From Nannobrachium achirus (taxonomy: Eukaryota; Chordata; Actinopteri; Myctophiformes; Myctophidae), in assembly GCA_963921795.1 (NCBI GenBank), contig OY997653.1:370501-434500 (forward strand): DNA of 64,000 bases, written 5' to 3'. This document shows, piece by piece, positions 53,213-63,807 of this stretch. The notes under the pieces were generated by a model. That model saw nothing but the letters and a program-made list of their open reading frames with translations, was not told the origin of the DNA and did not search any database. Numbering within the stretch: the first letter of the stretch is position 1; every line of letters begins with the position of its first letter. A program made the translations under genes and the position numbers.

Positions 53213-53617
53213 CATGGGTCTTCAACCCCTAGGGGGTCCTCAGAGTTACTACAGGGGGTCCTCCAAATCTTTCAGTGATAGAAACTTTTTCCTCCTTTTT
53301 TATATTAACCACTTGTCCATATTCTGAGAACTTTAGCCAAAAATAGCAGAGCTACAAGCTCACAACGCCTCGCAGAGGTTTGGTGTAGAGGGGAAAAAGT
53401 ACAAAGTGAAAGGTCAAATTTATTAAGTATTGATGGTTCAAGTGGTTAAATATCTGAAAACACAAATTGACATGAATCCAAAATACACTGATGATTGAGC
53501 TGTCAAACAATGAAACTATATGGAATCTATGAACAGGTTGTGGGGGTCCCTGCTTCATCTCTCTCTCTCTCTCAACTAAGGGGTCCTTAATTGGCCTGAA
53601 AACATTGAAGACCCCTG
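53213..53617. mobile_element. hAT MITE (GGGGTCTTCAAC), TSD GACTAAAT/GTCTAAAT
   Basis: CATGGGTCTTCAACCCCTAG at the left and AACATTGAAGACCCCTG at the right; duplications match 7 of 8. Same family as 39638-40114, but its palindrome has lost the right arm. Confidence 0.88.
53340..53373. repeat. GATCTACAAGC palindrome, single arm
   Basis: AAATAGCAGAGCTACAAGCT + CACAACGCCTCGCA then directly GAGGTTTGGTG. In the sister element the right arm sits between these two pieces, so it was deleted here. Confidence 0.88.
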
Positions 53618-53941
53618 GTCTAAATAATAGCCTAATTACACATTTTCTGGTACACAGAGATATCCACCCTACACTTAAATGATATATGAAATACATAGAA
53701 CACTTGTGAATGATGTCACTCTGGCTCTGCGACTTGCAACGAAGCGTAATTGCTTTATTTAGAGTAGGCATCTTCAAATGACTCCTAATTGAGGGTCCTT
53801 CACCGCCGCACCCTTTCCTAGTGTGGCTCCGCGCTGGTTAATCAACCTGCTGCCCACTATCGCCCACAGCATCTTAATAAAAACTACAATGATTGGTTGG
53901 GCCCCAACCCAGGACTTCCCATCCAGGAGGACAGAGAGAGC

Positions 53942-54240
<299 letters not shown>

Positions 54241-54243
54241 GAG

Positions 54244-54651
54244 CAGAGATGTGCAGAGAATGTTAGAAAGGCAGGGGCTAAGATTTCTAAAAAGGGTCTT
54301 TTGGTGAAAATATTGAAAATAGCCGTCCTCCAAGCTCACAACGTGTCGCGTTGCGACGCGTTGTGGGCTTGGAGGTCGGCTATTTTCATTACTTTTAAAA
54401 TAAGCATAATCAAGTGAATACTGGAGATGTGGCGTAACGGCATGTATTTCTACATAGAGAGGGCAATTCTTTCAACATAAAATGGCAATTCTCCTGAATG
54501 CTGTCTTCAGGTATGGCATGGAAAGAGAGGCATTTGCATTTCTTTCACCATAGTAAAAACTGCATTCATGGTCTGGGGAGGGCACTTTTTACAGACGAAT
54601 AAAAGGGCGGGGGCTCAAGCCCCCTTTGATGTCTATGTGTGCACGTGCCTG
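54244..54651. mobile_element. hAT MITE (CATCAAAGGGGGCTTGAG family), TSD AGGGAGAG
   Basis: CAGAGATGTGCAGAGAATGT at the left and GTGTGCACGTGCCTG at the right, with exact AGGGAGAG at 54236-54243 and 54652-54659 inside a GA tract. Opposite orientation to 23478-23852. Full palindrome inside. Confidence 0.9.
54314..54388. repeat. GATCTACAAGC palindrome, CCTCCAAGC variant
   Basis: TGAAAATAGCCGTCCTCCAA + GCTCACAACGTGTCGCG is mirrored by CGACGCGTTGTGGGCTTGGA + GGTCGGCTATTTTCA. Confidence 0.96.
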
Positions 54652-54775
54652 AGGGAGAGAGAGAGAGAGGGAGGGAGGGGGGGAGGGCCAAGTGACTTGT
54701 CACGAACATGCAGCCACATAATGTAGGGAGGGAATGTAGGTATGGATCGTGTTGAACCTCAAATTTCATTGTAAA

Positions 54776-54776
54776 A

Positions 54777-54808
<32 letters not shown>

Positions 54809-54830
54809 AGAAAGAAAGAAAGAAAGAAAG
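54776..54830. repeat. (GAAA)n microsatellite
   Basis: About 13 GAAA units with one GAA slip. Confidence 0.97.
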
Positions 54831-54954
54831 GAGAAACCTTTTTACATATTGTGAGTTGGCAAAAATTAATAGTGGTTGAATAAGTATTATAATTGTGTAA
54901 AGGAATAAATACTCAATGTTGCTCAAATTATACTCAATGTTACTTTAGTAAAGG

Positions 54955-55345
54955 CATTGGCACTCTGCTGTCGGGCCGAAACCTCATAACTCGAAAATGT
55001 TAATTTGCAGGAAAATGAGCTCAAGTGGAGTTAGGAGGTTTTGGCCGAAGGGCTTTTTACTACTTTTCATTGGTTCAATATTATTTTAACCAACACACAG
55101 ACGTGAAGGGTGTTCAATAGCACATATTTATGAAAAAAAGATTAGGGCCAATCGGGTGGAGTTAGCTGGTTTGGCAGAAAGTGTGGGAGTTAGGAGGTTT
55201 TGTTTCCAAGCACTTTTTACTTTCCATTGGTTCAATATTATCAGATGTAAAGGGTGTTCAGTAGCCCTGATTTATGCCAAAACAAATCAAAAACCTCAAA
55301 AATTGAGTTAAGAGGTTTTGGCCAGACATTGACGATATATTACAG
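54955..55345. mobile_element. ATATCG-related element with GGTTTTGGCC repeats
   Basis: CTGCTGTCGGGCCGAAACCT at the left and AGAGGTTTTGGCCAGACATT + GACGATAT at the right. Interior GGAGTTAGGAGGTTTTG and TTCCATTGGTTCAATATTAT blocks occur twice. No central palindrome, so this is a variant of the family without it. Confidence 0.6.
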
Positions 55346-56248
55346 GGCTTAGTTTTCAGAAGATCCCATTTTACAGATTTTTCAAAGATTGCTGATCTAC
55401 AAGCGTGTATACTGCTAGATCAGCTGTTATCCAGTAGACAAAGTAAAAAAAAGTAATGTACGTAATGTATTATGTTCTTTACATTACCAGAAAGGAGGAG
55501 GAAGCATGAGTATGAATCTTGATTACGAGAGATGTGTACAGTATGAATATTGATTAGGAGAGCGCATGCATGAATCTTGTTTAAACCTCAAACTTTCATC
55601 GTTTTAAAAACATAAATGTTGACACATGGAGACAGGAGTTGGCAAACAAACAGACTGTGAAAAAGTGACTTTTGCATATTTAAAGTTTCCTTGTGTTTTC
55701 ATCGGGCGGGTCTGCTGTAGAAAACTCACGTACGTTACAGCCATTCACATCAAAGGTGTTCTCAGCCCCCTCACAGAATATAATAGAACTGTTTATTTGT
55801 GATTTTCCAGCTGTTCAAATATTTGCCCACATGTGAGTAATTAGGGGTTCTGTAATTATCTTACAGATGTGGAGCGTTACTGTAACTCCATCTCGCTGTC
55901 ACTGCTTGGGAACCGACGGAGGCCCCGAATCCCTGGCTGTTTGGTCGGTCAGAAACTTCTCCGTATTTTTTTTTATTCTTTTTTTTCATAGACGCGAGAG
56001 AGATTCATTGCACAAGAGGTAACTAAAACCGATCTATTTAAGCTACATCGGTTATAGCTATTTCTGAATTATTCTGAAAGTGAAAGTGTTTCCAGCTGTG
56101 CTGAAATTATTATTGCTTTTTGGACATACAAGATTTCCTTACCACAGTGTCAACCCTGTGCTTGTATTCTCCTTGTAAAGATTCTCTCATCATTATTACT
56201 TAAAGCCCGAGGTCAGAATGCTAATAGAAATTAACAGGAGATTAATTA

Positions 56249-56252
<4 letters not shown>
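55346..56252. other. Mostly unique sequence
   Basis: A collapsed palindrome (GCTGATCTACAAGCGTGTAT + ACTGCTAGATCAGCT) lies at 55391-55425. 55790-55960 is free of recognised repeats and may be conserved non-coding sequence, which cannot be tested here. Confidence 0.4.
55391..55425. repeat. GATCTACAAGC palindrome, collapsed
   Basis: Outer arms GCTGATCTACAAGC and TAGATCAGC remain; inner arms are gone. Confidence 0.65.

Positions 56253-56322
<70 letters not shown>
56253..56322. repeat. (TG)n microsatellite
   Basis: About 34 TG units. Confidence 0.99.
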
Positions 56323-56326
<4 letters not shown>

Positions 56327-57182
56327 ACAATATGTAGCTTTATCTCTCTCTCGGCTAAGGGTCCTTGGCTTGAAAACACATTGAAGGCCCTGCACAAGCC
56401 AAAAGCAGGGGGATATTAGGCTCTAAATCACTCTGCACGTGGGTTAGCAAGTAGTGGCTGTTTGTTAACCCATGACATCCACCATCCATTCCATGCATGG
56501 CCAGCAGGCCACTGAGATCCCAAGCCCAGGGCCTGATGGCTGACCCTTGCACAAGGCTAAAAGACCAAAGGTCACTAAGCCTTTGGGTGCAGCGTCCCCC
56601 GACTGTGGAATAACTCTCCCCTGGGCAAGAGTTGTGCCCTAATATTAATACTCGATTAAAAATAATCGAGTATTAATATTAATTAGAGGGCTTCGTAATG
56701 AATTAACCAAAATTAATCACATGTCTAATATAATATATATATATTATAATTATTATTATTATTATTTTTTCCCAATGAATCAATGATTTTTCAATCTAAA
56801 TGTCCCATCCACTGGCCAAGCAAGTGCTCTGACTGGCTTCTTTCTTCTCCCATTGCGTGCATTGGGGTGTTTGTTTGTCTGTTGGTTGATGCAACGATAT
56901 GATCGGTACGCCTGAAACTCAAAGGTTCTCTGGTGCAAAAATTCATTTTCTGCCAGCTCAGGTTGATCAGTCCCCCGAACTTGCGTTCATTTCCAGTCAT
57001 GAGAGTATCGTTTCATCTTATGGATGGCAGGACTTCTCATGGACCTGTGCAAGGCAGGGGCGTCCTTTTCCCTGAGTCAAGCCTATAGGCTGACCGCATA
57101 CCTCCTGGCTCCAGTTTAGGCATTTAGCAGAAGCTCAATGCCCAAACTGGAAGCTCCCAATCCAAAGCAACCCAACAATTAC
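56323..57182. other. No recognisable gene
   Basis: A palindrome ATTAATACTCGATTA/TAATCGAGTATTAAT lies at 56643-56681. Otherwise no element ends or exons. Confidence 0.4.
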
Positions 57183-57353
57183 TTAAAGGAGTAGTTCACC
57201 CCCAAAATTACTTGTTTTCTATTGATTACTCATGCCAAGGAGACTTGAGTTCAATAATATTTTTTGGTATTTGCCACATTCTTAAGACAATAATTTGATG
57301 ACAATAAATGGGGGTGAATGAACTATAATCCATTTTTTTTGTCTTAGGAATCT

Positions 57354-57935
57354 CACATGTCTCTCCCCTTCTCCGCGGCCTCCACTGGCTCCCGGTTGCG
57401 GCCCGCACTGAATACAAAACACTGATGCTGACCTTCAAAGCAGCCAAAGGTATGGCTCCTCCATACATCCAAGACCTGATCAACGCCTACACCCCCACCC
57501 GTTCACTTAGATCAGCCAACACAGGGATGCTGACAGAACCCTCGCTAAAAACTCCAGGGCAAAAATCCACTCGTCCAAGACAGTTTGCCCTCCTGGCCCC
57601 CAAGTTGTGGAATAAACTCCCTGTCACACTTAGAACAACGGACTCACTCGCTAGCTTTCGCCGTGGACTGAAGACCCACCTCTTCAGACTCCACCTAAAC
57701 CCTTAGCACTACAGAAAATCAATGACCATACATGAAGATAGTTAGCATTTGTTTTTAGGATTTTTTTAGAACTTTGATTTTATTGTGTTTTTTTTCTAGA
57801 TAGATATCCATTTGCACTTGTTATATTGCTGTTGATGTACTGACATATTATCTTGTGATGTTTTGTATCTGCTTATTGTAAGTCGCTTTGGATTAAAAGC
57901 GTCTGCTAAATGCCTAAACTGTAAACTGCAACAAA
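57354..57935 (+). mobile_element. L2-type LINE, 5'-truncated 3' end
   Basis: Contains the C-terminal coding end (57360-57706) and a 3' tail TGTAAGTCGCTTTGGATTAA + AAGCGTCTGCTAAATGCC + TAAACTGTAAACTG. 5' truncation is normal for target-primed reverse transcription. Confidence 0.9.
57360..57706 (+). pseudogene. C-terminal end of L2 LINE ORF2
   Basis: The frame reads SPLLRGLHWLPVAARTEYKT..., then APPYIQDLINAYTPTRSLRS and LWNKLPVTLRTTDSLASFRR + GLKTHLF. This is the conserved C-terminal tail of L2/CR1-type reverse-transcriptase proteins (LHWLPV, PSRSLRS, LWNSLP, SFKxxLKTHLF). The catalytic domains lie upstream of the truncation point, so only about 115 residues remain and no product is made. Confidence 0.92.
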
Positions 57936-58231
57936 TCCACATAAATATTATTTATGTGGAGTCTCCATGGCATTAGTAATCAATGGAAAGAAAGTCATTT
58001 TGGGGGTGAACTACTCCTTTAAGTGCTGTACTTAAATACGATTTTGAGATATACATACTTTACCAATTTCCAATACTTTTACTTCTACTCCACTACATCT
58101 CAGAGGAAAATATTGTACTTTTACTCCACTACAATTATTTGAAAACTTAATTTAAAGTTACTTTGTAGATTTTGATTATTATTACAAAACATAAATTAGC
58201 CACTTCAGCCCTATATACATTTCAGCCGTTT

Positions 58232-58268
58232 GAAAATAGACGATCTACAAGCTCACAATGTGTCGCGA
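58232..58268. repeat. GATCTACAAGC palindrome, single arm
   Basis: GAAAATAGACGATCTACAAG + CTCACAATGTGTCGCGA, no partner. Confidence 0.75.
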
Positions 58269-58283
58269 CTAAATGCATACATT

Positions 58284-58790
58284 GCATAAAGGTTAGAGAT
58301 GCGACGTTCGCGAACGAATCGAATCTTTTGAACGGCTCTTTGAAGTGAACGATGGGATCCGGTTTGCGGAGTAAGGAGCCGTTCATTTGGGGGGGAGCGG
58401 GGGTTTAACACAAAAGCTCCTCCTTGCTACTCCACACTGAGCACTGAGTACAGTGAGTGAGTGAGAGAGACAGAGAACAAGGGGAGGAGAGATTTCATTG
58501 TTGCCTTCTTGGTTTTTTAGGTGTTGCATGAATAACATAAGTCAAGGTAGCTTAATTTACACACACGTTTTATAAAATGGGTAAATACAAAATTGTGATC
58601 TCAATTGTCATCAGAGGAATGTATTGCCACCTTGTGGGTTTACTGTATGTTTCAACGAATGCTTCTTAAAAATATGTAAATATACAATGAGCCAGATGAG
58701 TCTTTTGAACGGCTCTTTTAAGTGAGCCAGATCCATGGCTCTGGCTCACTTCAAAGAGCCATAAATTGCATATCTATGGTCATCTTTTTT
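58284..58790. mobile_element. GAACGGCTCTTTGAAGTGA teleost repeat
   Basis: GTTCGCGAACGAATCGAATC and TTTTGAACGGCTCTTTGAAG at the left; AGTCTTTTGAACGGCTCTTT and GCTCACTTCAAAGAGCCA at the right, inverted. Resembles a common fish hAT-type repeat, but the ends are not precise. Confidence 0.6.
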
Positions 58791-58846
58791 ATGCCATGCA
58801 ACACTTTTGTACTTTTACCCAACAAGTACATTTTGAATTCCGGACT

Positions 58847-59356
58847 TTAAAGCTATACTATGTAACTTTTTAAATAAAACAAATCTTAAAATTGTCCTAA
58901 TTATTAAATCTCTAAAGTTTTAGAACACCCACTCTGTTCATTTCAGCTCCCAAAGACTTTTCTTTATATGTGTTCTACTGAGCCCTGGTGGCCGTGACCG
59001 GGGCTGTTTTTCCCGGCAAAATTACGTCATATGCATCATTCTGTACACGTGTCTCCCTACCGGCCAATCAAAGCCCAGATCATACACTGCCGAGCTCTTC
59101 AGGAAATACACTGCAGTGTTTACAATGGGCTAGGAGTCTAGCATATATCTCCCCAACCGAGGCTCGTAGAGGGACACGAAAGACCTCTATGGATAGGTCT
59201 CGGCGAGGCGAGGCGGACGCGGTGGTCTGAAGGCCCGGTCCGCGGCGAAAAACGGCCGAAAAACGGCCAAAAAACGGCCGAAAAAAGCAGACGCGACCGC
59301 GGTTTGCTATAACGCTACTGACCACTAGTTGAGCAACTTACACAGTATAGCTTTAA
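58847..59356. mobile_element. Complete TTAA MITE (AAGCTATACTATGTAAC ends), 510 bp
   Basis: TTAAAGCTATACTATGTAAC + TTTT at the left and AACTTACACAGTATAGCTTT + AA at the right, bounded by TTAA. The interior includes CGGCCGAAAAACGGCC tandem pieces (59254-59284). It is inserted in the AGTACTTTTAC repeat. Confidence 0.9.
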
Positions 59357-59434
59357 CTTTCCAAATTGCAGTATTGATACTTTTACTTAAAGTATAACAT
59401 TTGAGTATGTTTTTCCACCACTGCTGCTATAAGA

Positions 59435-59827
59435 AAGTGGTTCTCAACGTTTTCAGGCCGTGACCCCCAAAATAATCATATTTTAACCGGGGACCCCCCA
59501 CCCTACGAGCACTAAGATTTACATTTTGTATAAACGGTTCTAATGTGAAAATAGCCGATCTACATGCTCACAACGCTTCGCGCATGTAGATCTGCTATTT
59601 TCACAATTTCTGCCTCTAATATTTAACAATTTGGCCAATGCTTAATTTGTCATTTTTGAGGTATTAAAAAGTCCTGAAATTGTCACTTTAGAAATTGTCA
59701 CTTTATGTTGGTTTGTTTACAGTTGAGTGAGAAAACAATGTTGCACATTAAGTTAATCATCTGGAGACCCCCCAAAATAATTTGGGGACCCCCCTGGGGG
59801 TCCCGACCCACAGGTTGAGAACCACTG
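59435..59827. mobile_element. hAT MITE (GACCCCCAAA family), TSD CTATAAGA
   Basis: AAGTGGTTCTCAACGTTTTC at the left and CACAGGTTGAGAACCACTG at the right, with exact CTATAAGA at 59427-59434 and 59828-59835. Sister of 40962-41396. Palindrome inside. Confidence 0.93.
59544..59605. repeat. GATCTACAAGC palindrome, inner right arm lost
   Basis: TGTGAAAATAGCCGATCTAC + ATGCTCACAACGCTTCG then GCATGTAGATCTGCTATTTT + CACA. It carries the CATGC variant in both arms, as in the sister element. Confidence 0.93.
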
Positions 59828-59964
59828 CTATAAGACACGCAGAGCGTGACTGACTGACCCCGGCCTGACCAGGTCCATTCCTGAGTGAAGCGTATGGATG
59901 TGCTCCATACATGCACAGCGTAATGGCAAACACATTGAACACCATGAGAAAACGGCTCTATACA

Positions 59965-59989
59965 TGTGTGTGTGTGTGTGTGTGTGTGT
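59965..59989. repeat. (TG)n microsatellite
   Basis: About 12 TG units. Confidence 0.95.
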
Positions 59990-60146
59990 ACTGTGTACAG
60001 GGGTGTCACACCACATTCTGGGCCCTGGGTACAAGGATTCACTGCGGGCCCCCTCATGAATTTTCTTCATAGGGGTAGGAGGGGGTTTAACCCATTTAGA
60101 CTGGGAACGCATTATTATTACGCATTATTTTGTGCTTTAACTATTG

Positions 60147-60196
60147 AAAAATAGCAGATCTACAAGCTCGCAGTGCGGCACTCGATCTGCTATTTT
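60147..60196. repeat. GATCTACAAGC palindrome, right arm shortened
   Basis: AAAAATAGCAGATCTACAAG + CTCGCAGTGC faces GCACTCGATCTGCTATTTT. Confidence 0.9.
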
Positions 60197-60379
60197 AGAA
60201 AACTTGTGAAAATTGTCTTAAGAATATTTAAAATCCTTCTAAGGTTTTTTGAAAAATCAGTGTTTCCCATTGCAAAATATTTAGTCCCAGGGACCCCGCA
60301 GAAGCAAAATTTAAGTTACAAATGTTCGCTTAAAAAATACATTATATTCAAAGATTTGCACACATTTTCACGACTTTTC

Positions 60380-60423
60380 AAAAATAGCAGATATACAAGC
60401 TCCCTTGTATATCTGCCATTTTT
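60380..60423. repeat. GATCTACAAGC palindrome, minimal
   Basis: AAAAATAGCAGATATACAAG + CTC then CCTTGTATATCTGCCATTTT + T. The inner GC-rich arms are absent. Confidence 0.9.
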
Positions 60424-60520
60424 CAATAGCTAAAGTATAAAATAATTAAGACCCCCTCCACCTTGGGCCCTAGTAACTCGGTTCCACTTTTCCCCCCCTT
60501 GTGACGCCCCTGACTGTGTA

Positions 60521-61397
60521 CATGTGTCCGGCCTGGTGAATGTCTGTGTCAGATTACCGTGGCAGCGGCGATAAGCAGATGTAAAGACCCGTGGGGCTTA
60601 TTTATTATTGAGGGGCAAAAGAGCGGGGGGGAAGCGGCGAGGGAACGGGACGAGAATAGCGGCGGCGGAGGAGAAAATAACCTGCTCTCATGCGATATTT
60701 GGAATGGCATTAGAGGCCTCCACCGCGTGTTAACATACCAGGCTCTGACATGATGTTTGTGAACGTTCGCAGTCCAGGTATTCTTTCCAAGTATTTCACA
60801 TGCAGGCTCGCTTCGCTGTTCGTTTTCATGCTTCCCTTGTGAAACTTGATAGTTGAACCCCCCCTCCCCCCTGGAACCCCCTGGAGGACCCTGGCTCCCG
60901 GGGGTCCGTAGACCCCATGGCGAGAACCAGTATCACAGTATGTAGCATCATTTGAAAAAACTATAGGCCGGTGCCTAACATGCCCAACATGGCCGTTTGG
61001 ATTGAATCAGGTCCATCACGCTTGGAACCGTTTCTGGAACTGCGTTTTTAACGTGTTTAACTTATAACGTGTGCTATACAAGTACCGGTGGTGAGCGTCT
61101 ATTTGGTTCTGTTTGTACTCTCTCCTAGTTATGAAGGGAGGGAAGCATACTGTATGTGTATGAATCTTGTTAAACCTCAAACTTCATTGTTTTTAAAACA
61201 TAAAAGTTGACACAGAGACATGGTTTGGCGAACAAACAAACTGAACAAAGTTAGGGTCCATTTGGAACTCTCTATAATGCAGATGCACAGGGCATCTGGC
61301 ATAGCGGGCATAGGCCTGGTGGGCCGACCATTAGTGGGCACTAGAGGGGCAATCCTTCAGTAGCACCGGCCTACAGAGCAGAGAGACATCACATGAT
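60521..61397. other. Mostly repeat-free; GC-rich patch
   Basis: 60540-60760 has no recognised repeat and is GC/purine-rich. An open frame there has no known domain. It is a candidate conserved non-coding element only by the absence of repeats. Confidence 0.35.
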
Positions 61398-61728
61398 TAG
61401 CCCTATTCACGGCCTGCCCACTCAGCATCCCCCGGGTGCTGAAGTCACGTTTTGAAGGGGAAAATCCTACTATATAAGCCTATAGAGTTAACACAGAAAT
61501 CGCAAATGTAATGCAATTTCCGAATAGTAAAGTATAAAATACGGCTAGCATGATCAAGAACACAAGATAGTAAAAGGCACAAAGCATTATAATTTACTTT
61601 ACCGTTCCAAATAATGATTTGTTGGCTTTAAGTCCAGCTATTTCTGTTATAGTTTCCCCTTCTAAATTGATGTCAGCACCCGGGGGATGCTGAGAAATGT
61701 GCTGAGTGGGCGGGCCGTGAGAAGGCTC
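61398..61728. mobile_element. MITE with TAGCCCTATTCACGGCC ends, copy 1
   Basis: TAGCCCTATTCACGGCCTGC + CCACTCAGCA at the left and GCTGAGTGGGCGGGCCGTGA at the right. CAGCACCCGGGGGATGC is mirrored near the left end. In reverse it matches 63479-63807 (CGGCTAGCATGATCAAGAAC, AAAGGCACAAAGCATTATAA). Confidence 0.85.
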
Positions 61729-61814
61729 ATTGGTCCACTGGCTTGTCTATCATCTGAATACCGGCCTAGTAGCCAAATCACAGGCTACTGTGCATGGCCC
61801 AGGAATCCGACCCA

Positions 61815-61887
61815 AACAACAGCTGATATACAAGCCCACAACGCGTCGCTGCTTCGGCGTGTTGTGGGCTTGTAGATCCTCTTTGTT
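61815..61887. repeat. GATCTACAAGC palindrome, both arms
   Basis: AACAACAGCTGATATACAAG + CCCACAACGCGTCGC is mirrored by GCGTGTTGTGGGCTTGTAGA + TCCTCTTTGTT. CTCAC has become CCCAC in both arms. Confidence 0.94.
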
Positions 61888-62125
61888 CGGTGGTGGGCCG
61901 GTCTGGGCCAAGACGTTAAAATCATAATGGATCCCAAACCTAGTTGAGAATCACAGCTATAAAACAATGTTAAGTACACTGCACTTTCTTTCTGGTCCTG
62001 CCAAAAACTGACTAACTTTTGTTAGAGTGTTTTTGAATGCTTTTCTAAAGCATTTGAGAAGAACTGGGAACCAAGTCCTCTGGTAGCTATTCTCAGAGTA
62101 ACAAGTGTTTTTGAGCAGTGGTAAA

Positions 62126-62215
62126 CCGCTCCATAGAGTGGCTGTGCGTGTGTCTGTAGCCTTTTTCCTCAGCGCTTTGCCATAGTAAAATGTGTGTGTG
62201 TAGCATAGCCTGTAC
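62126..62215 (+). repeat. Direct repeat flanking a foldback, copy 1
   Basis: CCGCTCCATAGAGTGGCTGT, TAGCCTTTTTCCTCAGCGCT and TAGCATAGCCTGTACATCC match 63007-63115. Confidence 0.9.
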
Positions 62216-62243
62216 ATCCGCACCTGATACACATGTTATCATA

Positions 62244-62938
62244 TCCTTGGGATGGGACTGTTATCAATATTGTCATAACTTAGCCAAGGCTCAGTAGTCA
62301 GACTACCAACTACCAGGAGCTGGGTAGTCCCAATATCAGCCTTAATATCAGCCTTGGTCCTGTCATTGTAATGCGCATGTGCCAACACACAAGGGGAAAA
62401 AAGAAGTCACGCTGGGATTCGAGACTACAGGGTTAGGCATTCTAGCCATGCGTTCTTACTGAGGACGCTACGGAGATGGATGTGCCGCTCCGATATTTTT
62501 TTTTAGGGATTAGGTTTAGCAATAGTTTTACTGAGGTTAGGTTAGGGAGTGAAGACTTCAATATATTGTCCTAGGCCAAGTCAAGGCCTAAGATGCAGTA
62601 TAGAGAAAAGTGCTTTCGCCATCTTGTTTTTAAAAAGAAAGAATGTTGCAATTTTAAATTGGGTTGGTTCCCCTAGTTCATAAAATCCTACAGGTCATCT
62701 TGTAGTTTATGTCCTGTGGGTTTTATGTGTGAGACTGTGCATACTGTACAGTCTCACACTGTACTGGTCGCTCTCTCACTGAGGGAGCGACCAGTACATT
62801 GTTCCTGTGAACGTGCGTTGGCGCATGCGCATTGCAATGACAAGTCTATGGGCGATAACGGATCTACCAGCTCCTGGTAGTTGGTAGTCTGCCTTGGTCA
62901 AGGCATGACAGGGGTGATAACAGACCCATCCCAAGGGA
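62244..62938. mobile_element. Foldback element, arms about 80 bp
   Basis: TCCTTGGGATGGGACTGTTA + TCA and ACTACCAACTACCAGGAGCT at the left are mirrored by AGCTCCTGGTAGTTGGTAGT and TGATAACAGACCCATCCCAA + GGGA at the right. Two further palindromes lie inside (62728-62797). No coding frame. Confidence 0.85.
62728..62797. repeat. Two adjoining small palindromes
   Basis: GTGTGAGACTGT...ACAGTCTCACAC (62728-62761) and GTACTGGTCGCTC...GGAGCGACCAGTAC (62761-62797) touch each other. Confidence 0.93.
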
Positions 62939-62959
62939 GGATAACACGGAAATCGGCTG

Positions 62960-63067
62960 ACATCCTAGACTCAAATCCTAGTCTGAAGATGTTATGCAAG
63001 CACAACCGCTCCATAGAGTGGCTGTGCGTGTCTGTAGCCTTTTTCCTCAGTGTTTTGCCATAGTAAA

Positions 63068-63101
<34 letters not shown>

Positions 63102-63154
63102 CATAGCCTGTACATCCTAGACTCAAATCCTAGTCTGAAGATGTTATGCAAGCA
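62960..63154 (+). repeat. Direct repeat flanking a foldback, copy 2, with internal duplication
   Basis: CCGCTCCATAGAGTGGCTGT to TAGCCTGTACATCC repeats 62126-62215. ATCCTAGACTCAAATCCTAG + TCTGAAGATGTTATGCAAGC occurs at 62963 and again at 63114. A TG tract lies at 63068-63098. Confidence 0.9.
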
Positions 63155-63478
63155 CGACCACCGCTCACTTCACATTGGGTGTGCTTTTTAAATGAATGAA
63201 TATGTTTGAATCTCAAGCCATTTCTCTGGGCATGGTTGTAGCAAGAGAGTTGATGAATGTGGTGCATTTGGAAAAGCTCAGGCTTTCAAGCAATAACAGG
63301 ACTCATATATTTACTCAAATATGGAATCCTGTGATAGTTTTTCATGAGAAATGAACAAACTGTATAACTGTATAAATGATGTGTATAAATGTACTGTATA
63401 TCCCTATTGTTTTAGTTGTAACCGTAATGCTGAAGTCTAAATATTTTGTGATCGTGAACCTTGACCATGATGTGTGAT
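63155..63478. other. No recognisable feature
   Basis: No repeat end or exon found. Confidence 0.4.
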
Positions 63479-63807
63479 ATGCCCTATTCACGGCCCGCCC
63501 ACTCAGCAAATTTCTCAGCAACTTCCTGGTGCTGACGTCAGTTTAGAAGGGTACAGTAAAATAACACAGAAATTGCTGGACTACAAATCATTATTTCGCG
63601 GTAAAGTAAATTACCGTATAATGCTTTGTGCCTTTTACTATCTTGTGTTCTTGATCATGCTAGCCGTATTTTATACTGTACTATTCGGAAATTGCATTAA
63701 ATTTGGGATTTCTGTGTTAACTCTATGGGCTTTTAGCAGGGTTTTACCCTTCAAAACGTGACTTCAGCACCAGGAAGTTGCTGAGTGGGCTAGCCGTGAA
63801 TAGGGCT
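63479..63807. mobile_element. MITE with TAGCCCTATTCACGGCC ends, copy 2
   Basis: TGCCCTATTCACGGCCCGCC + CACTCAGCA at the left and TGCTGAGTGGGCTAGCCGTG + AATAGGGCTA at the right. Inverted relative to the copy at 61398. A 95-codon open frame across it is incidental. Confidence 0.87.

Larger units (their letters stand above)
57183..58022. mobile_element. TTAA-flanked MITE (GGAGTAGTTCACCC family) with nested L2
   Basis: TTAAAGGAGTAGTTCACCCC at the left and GGGGGTGAACTACTCCTTTA + A at the right. The interior matches 27266-27550 and is split at about 57353-57955 by LINE sequence. Confidence 0.9.
58023..59430. mobile_element. AGTACTTTTAC dispersed repeat with nested elements
   Basis: CTTTTACTTCTACTCCACTA near 58076 and TTGATACTTTTACTTAAAGT + ATAAC near 59374 bound it. 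It is interrupted by 58847-59356 (TTAA MITE) and by a GAACGGCTCTTTGAAGTGA repeat at 58284-58790. Confidence 0.7.
59998..60512. mobile_element. hAT MITE (GGGGTGTCACACC), TSD ACTGTGTA
   Basis: CAGGGGTGTCACACCACATT at the left and CTTGTGACGCCCCTG at the right, with exact ACTGTGTA at 59990-59997 and 60513-60520. Contains two separate palindromes, and interior similarity to 25010-25510. Confidence 0.93.

Noticed and set aside
60559-60753. 64-codon frame in the GC-rich patch
   Set aside because: No domain, no splice context, composition-driven.
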